A stretch of DNA of 5,365 nucleotides from an uncultured Ruminococcus sp. (GCA_946540705.1 CAMNJD010000119.1:1-5365); one strand, 5' to 3'. Shown: positions 1 to 5,365, counted from the first letter of the stretch. Numbers and translations are program-made. The notes: a model not told the origin generated them from the sequence alone.

Positions 1-147
1 CGGCTGCTGGAAGCAGGGGCACCGCTAAAATATGTGCAGGAACGCTTAGGGCATAAGGACATCAAGGTCACGCTGGATGTTTATAATCATCTGACGCAAA
101 AGCAGACAGAGCAGGGTAACGAAATCCATGATAAACTATTCAAGTGA
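1..147 (+). CDS. Tyrosine recombinase / integrase, C-terminal fragment (5' end outside window)
   Basis: This is the last 48 codons of a phage- or ICE-type tyrosine recombinase, an enzyme that inserts and excises mobile DNA through a covalent 3'-phosphotyrosine intermediate. The reading frame is open from base 1 and ends at TGA (145-147). Visible motifs are LLEAGAPLKYVQERLGH followed by KDIKVTLDVYNHL. This is the conserved last box of the family, with the catalytic His of LGH at bases 52-54 and the Tyr nucleophile at bases 82-84. The tail after Tyr is about 20 residues, which is normal. The upstream catalytic Arg, Lys and HxLR residues lie before the window, so integrity of the whole gene cannot be judged. 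The 3' end of an integrase gene usually lies next to an attachment site, which fits the AT-richer non-coding DNA that follows. Family assignment is firm. Whether the element is a prophage, an ICE or a remnant is unknown. Confidence 0.92.
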   Translation, partial: RLLEAGAPLKYVQERLGHKDIKVTLDVYNHLTQKQTEQGNEIHDKLFK

Positions 148-291
148 AATGCGGTAAATTACGGATGGCTTGTCACCCGTTTGTCACCCTTTGCTGAATT
201 CCGAGTGGTTGCTCATCATCAGCGCAAGCAGTATATGGAATCAGGCAGACTTGATTTTTGGCGAAATTGCGATATTATTTACAAAGAATAA
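148..291. other. AT-richer non-coding DNA at probable end of integrated element
   Basis: Between the integrase stop and the gene tail that follows I see no credible gene. A hand count over bases 1-360 gives about 44% GC, and bases 241-300 only 33%, against visibly higher GC in lepA. The integrase frame happens to stay open beyond its TGA up to TAA at 289-291, but the translation has no recognisable motif. An 18-codon ATG reading inside it (235-291) lacks a convincing ribosome binding site. The stretch contains the TGTCACCC repeat pair described separately. The likely role, by inference from its position just 3' of an integrase gene, is the terminal segment of a mobile element with integrase arm-binding sites. 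Confidence 0.5.
171..189. repeat. Twin direct repeat TGTCACCC, 11-bp period
   Basis: TGTCACCC occurs at 171-178 and again at 182-189. Both copies are exact, in the same orientation, and start 11 bases apart, which is about one helical turn. They lie 24 bases after the integrase stop codon. Many tyrosine recombinases bind short direct repeats (arm-type sites) near the ends of their element, and one-turn spacing suits a protein bound on one face of the DNA. The repeat is seen directly; its role as an integrase or excisionase binding site is inferred. Two copies of 8 bases could also arise by chance or by a small duplication. Confidence 0.45.
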
Positions 292-396
292 ATAAAGCGC
301 AGTAAGCATCAGATTCGATATCAAGGAAAGGGCAACAACCCGATGGTTGGTGCAACTGTTGCTTGTGCAGTTGCTGTTGAGGAAGCTATGAAGTAA
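292..396 (+). pseudogene. Probable severed 3' end of an unidentified + strand gene
   Basis: After TAA at 289-291 the frame is open to TAA at 394-396. The final 20 residues read NNPMVGATVACAVAVEEAMK. They look like an authentic protein C-terminus: an amphipathic Ala/Val-rich helix encoded mostly by GTT, GCT, GCA, GAG, AAG and ATG codons, as in a well-expressed gene. The preceding codons (ATA, CGA, CAA, GGA) look less gene-like, so the true coding part probably begins near base 325-345. A strong terminator lies 24 bases after the stop on the same strand, as expected at the end of a transcribed gene. No full start or upstream domain exists here, and the integrase end lies just upstream, so I infer a host gene whose 3' end was cut off by integration. 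I cannot name the family. Confidence 0.42.
332..374. repeat. Two adjacent inverted repeats, candidate attachment-site core
   Basis: First dyad: GCAaCAACC (332-340), spacer CGAT, GGTTGgTGC (345-353), giving 9-base arms with one mismatch. Second dyad: GCAACTG (352-358), nine-base spacer, CAGTTGC (368-374), giving perfect 7-base arms. Paired arms around a short spacer are the layout of tyrosine recombinase core sites, in which two inverted monomer sites flank the strand-exchange region. Their position inside an apparent gene 3' end beside an integrase gene fits an attB-derived site. The dyads are seen; the function is inferred. They could equally be incidental structure in a repetitive Ala/Val coding stretch built from GTT, GCT and GCA codons. 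Confidence 0.33.
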
Positions 397-420
397 TATC
401 CCTTTCAAAAAGCATACAGC

Positions 421-455
421 AAAGAGGAGGAACGACCGTGTTCCTCCTCTTTTTT
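421..455 (+). terminator. Strong rho-independent terminator, possibly bidirectional
   Basis: A perfect 13-base stem forms between AAAGAGGAGGAAC (421-433) and GTTCCTCCTCTTT (440-452), with a six-base loop (GACCGT). The + strand run of six T covers 450-455. It sits 24 bases beyond the TAA at 394-396, so it would end transcription of the gene whose tail is seen there. It also lies 11 bases beyond the stop codon of the converging - strand GGDEF gene. On the - strand the stem is followed by TTTGCTGT, a poorer U-tract, so termination in that direction is plausible but weaker. Confidence 0.92.
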
Positions 456-466
456 CGTTCATACGA

Positions 467-2275
467 TCATTTCCGCTGCTCATCCTGCTGCGGATCGTCC
501 GACAGCAGCAGCGTGCCGAGCGCGCTGCCGAGGATTGTCAGATAGCCGATATCCTGCGTACTCCATTTGCGGAAGCGCCCGAACAATCCGAATGAGATCA
601 GAACAGCAGGCTTTCCGCTGCGCTCCGTCATACACAGCACCGTGCCAAGCAGATTCTCCCGCACCAGCAGTTGATATACCTCATCGGCAATTCCCTCCAG
701 TGCATTGATATTGTCGATCACGCAGACGCCGTCTGCGGAAAACTGCTGAACAAACGGTTCCTGCACCAGCAGCTCTGCCGAACAAGAGACAGGATGCCCC
801 CAGCTATACTGCGCAGACCAGTCCGGCGCGGCAAACACCTGAATGCCGTCCAGCCCGAACTGCCCGCCGATCCCTGCCAGAAGTCCCGCAATCCCGGGCT
901 TCTCCGGCTCAGTGATCAGCCTGCGGACAAAATCCGACACAAAGCCGGCCCGGCTCTGCGTCGGCGCTGCGGCATACAGATCCGCCAGTGACCGCGCACG
1001 GTTCGGCTGCACATCGCCGTGCTTGCGGACATCATATATGACATAGCGGTTGTGTCCCTTTTCGCGGGCAATGTACAGCGCCTTGTCCGCCTGCATGAAC
1101 AGCTCCTCGTAATCCTTCGCGTCGATCGGATAACAGGCCGCGCCCATGGAGCAGGTCACATGTGCCGCAGCATGACTGCTTTCGCCGCCGTTCTCCCATG
1201 CCCACTCAAATTTTGTGCGGATCGCACGGAGAATGCCGCGCAGATCGGTTTCATCGGCGATACCCTCAAGCACCAGCAGGAAAACGCCCCCGCCGATGCG
1301 TCCGGCGGTGCCGCGTGTACCGATCTCCGTCTTCAGGATATGCGAGAGCGTGAACAGCACCTCATCGCCGAACATATGACCGTATCGGTCGTTGATCTCC
1401 TTGAAGTCATCAACTGTCAGCAGCACCAGGCTCACGATCCCGGCAGGCTGCGCCGCAAGCACGCTCTTTGCATGCGCAGTGATCGCGTTTTTGCCCAGTA
1501 GATCGGTCGCGGCATCACGGGTCGCCTCGATCAGCCAGCCCGGCTCCTTGCTTTTGTATTTCGCATGCAGGAAGCCGACCGTGCCGAGCACTGTTTTCCG
1601 CCCCGGTGCATCGGAGCGCGTCACACCGCGGAATGCACAGTATTCCATCCGCTGTCCCAGAGAACAGACGCTCGTTTCCAGCTCACACTGGAACCGCGCC
1701 GCACCCGATGCGATCTCCGTACAGAGCTTTTCAAATTTCGGCAGGTCATGTTCTTCAACCATGCCTTTTTCGATCGCCTGTGTCTTCCAGTCTGCCAGCC
1801 GCATGTCGGTCAGAACGACCTCACGGCAGCAGTCGAATACCAGAAGCTGGATACGCTGCGTCCGGAACGAATACCGGAACGCCATGTCCCGCATCAGATT
1901 CAGATAGAACAGATAATCCGTGCGCTCCGCAGCGGTCTGCATCAGCATGCGCTGTGTGCGGAAGGCATCGGTGATCTGAAGCTGAAACTGCCGCTGCTCC
2001 CCCTCCCCGCGTGCCGTCAGACCCGCCAGCATCCAGCGCCACTGCGCTGTGCAGCCGCGCATCCGCAGGGTGAGCTGCTCTGTCTGTCCGTCCCGCAGTG
2101 CCGAGGCCGTTTGCAGCAGACGTTCCGTATCTGCCTCGTGAACCGTCCGGAGGATCGAATATATGACATCGTCCCCAAAATAGTGAAAATACGCCGCATC
2201 TGCGTACAGCATATGAAAATGTGCATCCGTTGTGACCGTGCCGATCATAAAGCTCGCCGGTGCTGCCGAATCCAT
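467..2275 (-). CDS. PAS / degenerate GGDEF / GAF signalling protein
   Basis: This is a soluble 602-residue signalling protein with no signal peptide or membrane helix. Approximate layout: PAS-like sensor domain 9-105, second PAS-like region 125-245, GGDEF domain 250-414, GAF-like domain 435-595. The GGDEF fold is well kept: TVDDFKEIND at 287-296, GHMFGDE at 299-305 and ADKALYIAREKGHNRY at 396-411. The signature loop, however, reads GGGVF (328-332) instead of GGDEF. By ungapped alignment to PleD as I recall it, both metal-binding acids are lost (PleD D327 is T287 here, E370 is G330). The guanine contacts N295 and D304 remain, and the RxxD inhibitory site is absent (G319, G322). The domain is therefore probably not an active diguanylate cyclase and may bind GTP or act as a scaffold. 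The ATG at 2273-2275 was chosen because GGGGGA lies 5 bases upstream and a consensus promoter precedes it. The gene stands alone, divergent from lepA. PAS boundaries are approximate. Confidence 0.88.
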   Translation of the reverse strand: MDSAAPASFMIGTVTTDAHFHMLYADAAYFHYFGDDVIYSILRTVHEADTERLLQTASALRDGQTEQLTLRMRGCTAQWRWMLAGLTARGEGEQRQFQLQITDAFRTQRMLMQTAAERTDYLFYLNLMRDMAFRYSFRTQRIQLLVFDCCREVVLTDMRLADWKTQAIEKGMVEEHDLPKFEKLCTEIASGAARFQCELETSVCSLGQRMEYCAFRGVTRSDAPGRKTVLGTVGFLHAKYKSKEPGWLIEATRDAATDLLGKNAITAHAKSVLAAQPAGIVSLVLLTVDDFKEINDRYGHMFGDEVLFTLSHILKTEIGTRGTAGRIGGGVFLLVLEGIADETDLRGILRAIRTKFEWAWENGGESSHAAAHVTCSMGAACYPIDAKDYEELFMQADKALYIAREKGHNRYVIYDVRKHGDVQPNRARSLADLYAAAPTQSRAGFVSDFVRRLITEPEKPGIAGLLAGIGGQFGLDGIQVFAAPDWSAQYSWGHPVSCSAELLVQEPFVQQFSADGVCVIDNINALEGIADEVYQLLVRENLLGTVLCMTERSGKPAVLISFGLFGRFRKWSTQDIGYLTILGSALGTLLLSDDPQQDEQRK

Positions 2276-2280
2276 GAGAA

Positions 2281-2286
2281 TCCCCC
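2281..2286 (-). promoter_or_regulatory. Ribosome binding site of the GGDEF gene
   Basis: On the - strand GGGGGA ends 5 bases before the ATG at 2273-2275. It departs from the ideal GGAGG but is the only purine-rich stretch at a suitable distance, and it supports this start. The leader from the predicted transcript start (around 2304) is only about 30 bases, leaving little room for a riboswitch or attenuator. Confidence 0.55.
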
Positions 2287-2310
2287 GCTTTCGTTGTTTG
2301 GCTCAGTTTT

Positions 2311-2339
2311 ATTATATCAAACTTCGCTGTGTCTGTCAA
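2311..2339 (-). promoter_or_regulatory. Consensus sigma-A promoter for the GGDEF gene
   Basis: Read on the - strand, TTGACA (2339-2334) is followed by a 17-base spacer and TATAAT (2316-2311), with a TGA directly before the -10 giving an extended -10 TG. Both hexamers match the consensus exactly. The transcript would start near 2304 and the coding sequence at 2275. It is one of two outward-facing promoters in the 182-base region shared with lepA. The match suggests strong vegetative expression unless a repressor acts; that is inference. Confidence 0.88.
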
Positions 2340-2360
2340 TCATGTGGGGGATAAGATTTC

Positions 2361-2376
2361 ACACTGAATTCCGTGT
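2361..2376. promoter_or_regulatory. Near-perfect 16-bp palindrome between divergent promoters (possible operator)
   Basis: ACACTGAATTCCGTGT is self-complementary at 14 of 16 positions, with central GAATTC and outer ACAC/GTGT arms. It lies 21 bases from the -35 of the - strand gene and 17 bases from the -35 of lepA, close to the midpoint. Position and symmetry suit a dimeric regulator acting on one or both promoters. No regulator gene is visible in the window and no family consensus is recognised, so function is speculative. Confidence 0.33.
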
Positions 2377-2393
2377 CTTTTGCGCACTGCCCA

Positions 2394-2422
2394 TTGAAAT
2401 TTCTTTCTGAATGTGTTATAAT
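2394..2422 (+). promoter_or_regulatory. Sigma-A promoter of the lepA operon
   Basis: TTGAAA (2394-2399), a spacer of exactly 17 bases, then TATAAT (2417-2422), with TG one base before the -10 (TGT at 2414-2416) making an extended -10. The only departure from consensus is A for C at the fifth position of the -35. Transcription should begin near 2429-2431, giving a leader of about 28 bases before lepA. It should drive lepA, the zinc-ribbon gene and hemW, since no terminator is visible between them. Confidence 0.9.
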
Positions 2423-2444
2423 AATAGAGTATTTACTTTGAAAC

Positions 2445-2450
2445 GGAGGA
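2445..2450 (+). promoter_or_regulatory. lepA ribosome binding site
   Basis: GGAGGA is separated by 7 bases from the GTG at 2458-2460. This strong Shine-Dalgarno match decides the start codon: the GTG gives the expected LepA N-terminus with RNFSIIAHIDHGKST beginning at residue 7. Confidence 0.9.
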
Positions 2451-2457
2451 ATCCCCA

Positions 2458-4260
2458 GTGGCAGATCAGCACATCCGCAATTTCAGCATCATTGCGCACA
2501 TCGACCACGGCAAATCAACGCTCGCAGACCGTATCCTCGAAAAGACCTGCGCCGTCGCCGTCCGTGATATGGAGGCGCAGCTTCTCGATAATATGGACAT
2601 CGAACGCGAACGCGGCATCACCATTAAGGCGCGTGCCGTTGCGCTCGACTATACTGCGAAAAACGGTGAGGTCTATCGCTTCAACCTCATTGATACCCCC
2701 GGCCATGTGGACTTCAACTATGAAGTGAGCCGGTCACTGGCTGCCTGTGAGGGTGCCATTCTCATCATCGACGCCTCGCAGGGCATCGAGGCGCAGACCC
2801 TTGCCAATACATATCTCGCTGTTGAAGCAGATCTTGAGATCCTGCCGGTCATCAACAAGATCGACCTGCCCTCTGCCGAACCCGAGCGCGTTGCGCAGGA
2901 GGTCGAGAACGTCATCGGCATCCCCTGCATGGATGCGCCGCGGGTTTCCGCAAAAATGGGAACGAATATCGAGGAAGTGCTGGAACGCATCGTCACCGAT
3001 ATCCCCGCACCGCAGGGCGATGAAAATGCACCGCTTCAGGCTCTGATCTTCGACAGCTACTACGACCCCTACAAGGGCGTGATCATCTATGTCCGCGTCA
3101 AGGAGGGCACCGTCAAAACCGGCGACCGCATCCGCCTCATGGCGACCGGAGCGGAGTTCTCGATCGTTGAGGCCGGCGTGATGAGCGCGACCGAACACAT
3201 CAACCGCGGACAGCTCAAAGCCGGTGAGGTCGGCTATCTCACCGCTTCGATCAAGAGCATCGGCGACACCAGAGTCGGTGACACCGTGACCCTCGCCGAC
3301 AATCCCTGTCCCGAGCCGCTGCCCGGCTACCGCAAGGTCAGCCCGATGGTGTTCTCGGGCATCTACCCCGCAGACGGCGCACATTACAACGATCTGCGCG
3401 ATGCACTCGAAAAATTACAGCTCAATGACGCCGCACTGACCTTTGAGCCGGAAACCTCCGTGGCACTGGGCTTCGGCTTCCGCTGCGGCTTCCTCGGTCT
3501 GCTGCATATGGAGATCATTCAGGAGCGTCTGGAGCGTGAATATGACCTCGACCTCGTGACAACCGCGCCTTCCGTTATCTACCGCGTCACGCTGACAAAC
3601 GGTGAGGTCATGATGATCGACAACCCGTCCAATTATCCCAATCCTGCCAATATTGAAAATGCGGAGGAGCCGGTCGTCAAGGCGAGCATTTTAACGCCGA
3701 AGGAGTATGTCGGCGGCATCATGGATCTCTGTCAGGAGCGCCGCGGCATATTCAAGGACATGCAGTATCTCGACGATGTGCGCGTGGAAATGCACTACAC
3801 CCTGCCGCTCAATGAGATCATCTACGATTTCTTTGATGCACTGAAATCGCGCACGAGGGGCTATGCATCGCTGGACTATGAGCTCGCGGGCTACGAGAGC
3901 AGCAAGCTGGTCAAGCTCGACTTCATGCTCAACGGCGATATCGTCGATGCACTGTCGTTTATCGTGCATCAGGACAAGGCCTACCCAAGAGCGCGGAAGA
4001 TCGCGGAAAAGCTGAAGGAAAACATCCCGCGCCAGCTCTTTGAGGTGCCGATTCAGGCGGCGATCGGCGGAAAGATCATCGCCAGAGAGACAGTCAAGGC
4101 ACTGCGCAAGGACGTCCTCGCAAAATGCTACGGCGGCGATATCACCCGAAAGAAGAAGCTCCTCGAAAAGCAGAAAGAGGGCAAAAAGCGCATGCGTCAG
4201 CTCGGTACGGTCGAGGTGCCGTCCGATGCGTTCATGGCCGTGCTGAAATTTGATGAATAA
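2458..4260 (+). CDS. lepA: Elongation factor 4 (LepA), ribosome-associated translational GTPase
   Basis: LepA/EF4 is a ribosome-binding GTPase implicated in back-translocation and in translation initiation or ribosome biogenesis; it acts on ribosomes and is partly membrane-associated. The 600-residue length is typical. GTPase motifs are intact: G1 AHIDHGKST (13-21), G2 Thr55 within RGITI, G3 DTPGH (79-83), G4 NKID (133-136) and G5 SAK (164-166). They are followed by domain II (about 190-280), the EF-G-like domains III and V, and the LepA-specific C-terminal domain with GGDITRKKKLLEKQKEGKKR near residues 558-577. The GTG start is supported by a GGAGGA site 7 bases upstream and by a promoter whose start point lies about 28 bases upstream. 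A small zinc-ribbon gene follows after 12 bases and then hemW, in one apparent operon. No key residue is missing. Confidence 0.99.
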   Translation: MADQHIRNFSIIAHIDHGKSTLADRILEKTCAVAVRDMEAQLLDNMDIERERGITIKARAVALDYTAKNGEVYRFNLIDTPGHVDFNYEVSRSLAACEGAILIIDASQGIEAQTLANTYLAVEADLEILPVINKIDLPSAEPERVAQEVENVIGIPCMDAPRVSAKMGTNIEEVLERIVTDIPAPQGDENAPLQALIFDSYYDPYKGVIIYVRVKEGTVKTGDRIRLMATGAEFSIVEAGVMSATEHINRGQLKAGEVGYLTASIKSIGDTRVGDTVTLADNPCPEPLPGYRKVSPMVFSGIYPADGAHYNDLRDALEKLQLNDAALTFEPETSVALGFGFRCGFLGLLHMEIIQERLEREYDLDLVTTAPSVIYRVTLTNGEVMMIDNPSNYPNPANIENAEEPVVKASILTPKEYVGGIMDLCQERRGIFKDMQYLDDVRVEMHYTLPLNEIIYDFFDALKSRTRGYASLDYELAGYESSKLVKLDFMLNGDIVDALSFIVHQDKAYPRARKIAEKLKENIPRQLFEVPIQAAIGGKIIARETVKALRKDVLAKCYGGDITRKKKLLEKQKEGKKRMRQLGTVEVPSDAFMAVLKFDE

Positions 4261-4264
4261 GGAG
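4261..4264 (+). promoter_or_regulatory. Ribosome binding site of the zinc-ribbon gene
   Basis: GGAG directly follows the lepA stop codon (TAAGGAG reading) and sits 8 bases before the ATG at 4273. It supports independent initiation of the small gene and shows that it is a real cistron within the lepA transcript. Confidence 0.8.
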
Positions 4265-4272
4265 TACCTGCA

Positions 4273-4587
4273 ATGAAATTCAAATGCCCGCACTGCGGCG
4301 GGGAAACCTTTTCCCCCTGGATGAAAATGCGCTGCGGAGGCATGACCTCCTACGGCAAGCCCTGCCCGGAATGCGGCCGCCGCTGCGTCAACGGCAAGGC
4401 CTCGCTGATCGCGAACACCGTGCTTTCGCTCATGGGACTCGCCGCGATTCTCTACTGCTACTTTACCTTCCGGAGCTACCGCGATGTGTTCCTCACAGGC
4501 GTGATCCCGTTTGTCTCAACGGTCGTCATGCGCGTGCTGTTCAATATGTTTGTCGGGGATCTTGTCCCGGCGATCAAGCGGAAATGA
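4273..4587 (+). CDS. Small zinc-ribbon protein with two predicted membrane helices
   Basis: This 104-residue protein is not recognised as a named family. The N-terminus carries two CxxC knuckles, CPHC (5-8) and CPEC (31-34), spaced as in a zinc ribbon, plus extra Cys at 21 and 38. Two hydrophobic stretches follow, about 46-66 and 72-94, predicted to be membrane helices. A short basic tail (KRK) would lie on the cytoplasmic side if both ends are inside. It starts 12 bases after lepA with a GGAG site, and its stop overlaps the hemW start (ATGA), so it is translationally coupled in a lepA-x-hemW operon. Base composition and codon use look like those of its neighbours, so recent acquisition is not suggested. 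Metal binding and membrane insertion follow from the sequence; the biological role is unknown. That it is a real gene is well supported by spacing on both sides. Confidence 0.88.
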   Translation: MKFKCPHCGGETFSPWMKMRCGGMTSYGKPCPECGRRCVNGKASLIANTVLSLMGLAAILYCYFTFRSYRDVFLTGVIPFVSTVVMRVLFNMFVGDLVPAIKRK

Positions 4588-5365
4588 CTGCGCCTGCCGG
4601 GATCTATGTGCATGTACCGTTCTGCGCGGTGAAATGCCCCTACTGTGATTTTTATTCGCAGCGCTATGACCGGCAGACCGTGCAGGACTATACCGCCGCA
4701 ATCTGCCGGAATCTCCGTGCGCTGCCGGGCGGACTGCGCGCTGATACGCTGTATTTCGGCGGCGGGACACCCTCGCTGCTCTCCGGTGAACAGCTTTCGC
4801 GCATCACGGAGACAGCGCGGGAAACAGTCCGGCTTGCCGATGACGCAGAGATCACACTGGAAGCGAATCCGCTGACCGTGACCGATGCCGCGCTTGCCGC
4901 ATGGCATGCAGCAGGCATCAACCGGCTCTCACTCGGCGTGCAGTCGATGCAGCATGATGTACTGCGGATTCTCGGGCGGCGGCATACGCCGGAGCAGGCC
5001 AGAGCAGCCGTCCTGCGTGCGCAGGATGCGGGCTTTCCCAATCTTTCCGCCGATCTGATGTTCGGGCTGGACATTCAGAGCGCGGACTGCCTCGCAGACG
5101 ATCTGAACGCACTGACCGCACTGCATATCCCGCATATTTCCGCTTATATGCTGAAAATCGAAGAGCATACGCCCTTTGCGGCGAATCCGCCTGCGCTGAG
5201 CGAGGATGACGCACAGGCGGAACGTTATCTGCAAATGCACCGCACGCTGACCGATGCGGGCTATGTGCATTATGAGATCTCGAATTTCGCACGGGAGGGC
5301 TTTGAAAGCCGCCACAACTGCAAATACTGGCGGCTGCATCCGTATTACGGGATCGGCCCGGCGGC
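4584..5365 (+). CDS. hemW: Radical SAM heme chaperone HemW (HemN-like), 3' end outside window
   Basis: HemW is a radical-SAM-family protein that binds heme and delivers it to target proteins. It was long annotated as oxygen-independent coproporphyrinogen III oxidase but lacks that activity in studied members. About 260 codons are present and the frame is still open at base 5365. Residues 7-23 read IYVHVPFCAVKCPYCDF. They give the CxxxCxxC iron-sulfur ligands (C14, C18, C21) followed by Phe23 where true HemN has a fourth Cys, which favours HemW. Further family motifs are GGGTP (59-63), EANP (93-96), INRLSLGVQS (112-121), DLMFGL and, near the edge, SRHN..YW. The ATG at 4584-4586 overlaps the previous stop as ATGA and places YVHVPFC at the usual distance. 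No strong Shine-Dalgarno is visible, so coupling to the upstream gene is likely. About a third of the protein is missing. Confidence 0.96.
   Translation, partial: MTAPAGIYVHVPFCAVKCPYCDFYSQRYDRQTVQDYTAAICRNLRALPGGLRADTLYFGGGTPSLLSGEQLSRITETARETVRLADDAEITLEANPLTVTDAALAAWHAAGINRLSLGVQSMQHDVLRILGRRHTPEQARAAVLRAQDAGFPNLSADLMFGLDIQSADCLADDLNALTALHIPHISAYMLKIEEHTPFAANPPALSEDDAQAERYLQMHRTLTDAGYVHYEISNFAREGFESRHNCKYWRLHPYYGIGPA

Noticed and set aside
145..291. The integrase frame stays open after its TGA as far as 289-291, suggesting possible stop readthrough or a recently shortened gene.
   Set aside because: The integrase already has a normal-length tail after the Tyr nucleophile, and the extra 47 codons show no motif or gene-like codon choice.
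325..396. The gene tail as the end of chorismate synthase (which ends in a similar VEAM helix) or as a tRNA/tmRNA 3' end.
   Set aside because: The RHDP signature expected before the chorismate synthase helix is absent, and no tRNA-like fold, T-loop or CCA end can be drawn.
241..483. An 80-residue hydrophobic reading on the - strand.
   Set aside because: It runs through the terminator hairpin, overlaps the end of the GGDEF gene, lacks a ribosome binding site and owes its hydrophobicity to AT-rich composition.
1821..2339. A 172-residue - strand reading in a second frame at the start of the GGDEF gene.
   Set aside because: It begins at the -35 element and overlaps the PAS region in another frame; there is no ribosome binding site or motif.
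1565..2410. A 281-residue + strand reading antisense to the GGDEF gene.
   Set aside because: The opposite frame carries clear PAS and GGDEF motifs. This one is Arg/His/Cys-rich with no domain and runs across both divergent promoters.
2734..3384. A long - strand reading opposite lepA, and a similar one at 3691-4293.
   Set aside because: Both are antisense shadows of the strongly conserved lepA, a usual effect of GC-rich codon bias.
4476..5339. Several - strand readings opposite the zinc-ribbon gene and hemW.
   Set aside because: They are antisense to a frame with a complete radical SAM signature and are low-complexity Arg/Ala/Ser-rich.
1..5365. CRISPR arrays, insertion sequences, tRNA or rRNA genes.
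   Set aside because: No regularly spaced repeats, no transposase motifs, and no tRNA or rRNA signatures were seen on either strand.

Overview
The window looks like chromosomal DNA from a GC-rich Gram-positive anaerobe, most likely a Clostridia/Oscillospiraceae (Ruminococcus-like) bacterium. The reasons are the firmicute-type LepA, the lepA-hemW gene order, GGAGG-type ribosome binding sites, near-perfect sigma-A promoters and a soluble PAS/GGDEF signalling protein. The genus is an inference from style and cannot be read off the sequence.

Layout. (1) Bases 1-147 hold the last 48 codons of a tyrosine recombinase (integrase), including the catalytic His and the Tyr nucleophile. (2) Bases 148-396 are AT-richer and carry no complete gene. 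They hold a twin TGTCACCC repeat, two inverted repeats that could be recombination core sites, and an open stretch ending at a TAA (394-396) that reads like the C-terminus of an unidentified + strand protein. A strong intrinsic terminator follows at 421-455. The simplest reading is the integrase-proximal end of an integrated element, with the chromosomal junction between about 190 and 353 and the 3' end of a disrupted host gene beyond it. (3) Bases 467-2275 on the - strand encode a 602-residue PAS/PAS-like/GGDEF/GAF protein whose GGDEF domain has lost both metal-binding acidic residues and the inhibitory site, so it is probably a c-di-GMP-inactive sensor or effector. (4) Bases 2276-2457 are a divergent promoter region. 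Each side has a 17-bp-spaced, extended -10 promoter, and a near-perfect 16-bp palindrome lies midway between them. (5) On the + strand come lepA (complete, GTG start), a small zinc-ribbon/two-helix membrane protein, and hemW (incomplete at the window edge). They are packed like an operon: a 12-base gap, then an ATGA overlap.

How the genes work together. lepA and hemW are the conserved housekeeping pair that often precedes hrcA-grpE-dnaK-dnaJ in Firmicutes, so heat-shock genes may lie just beyond the right edge. The PAS/GGDEF protein shares only its upstream region with lepA. The left 400 bases are the accessory part. I do not see a complete novel system. The items most worth following up are the integration junction with its unidentified gene tail, the catalytically degenerate GGDEF protein driven by a consensus promoter, and the small membrane gene inserted between lepA and hemW.
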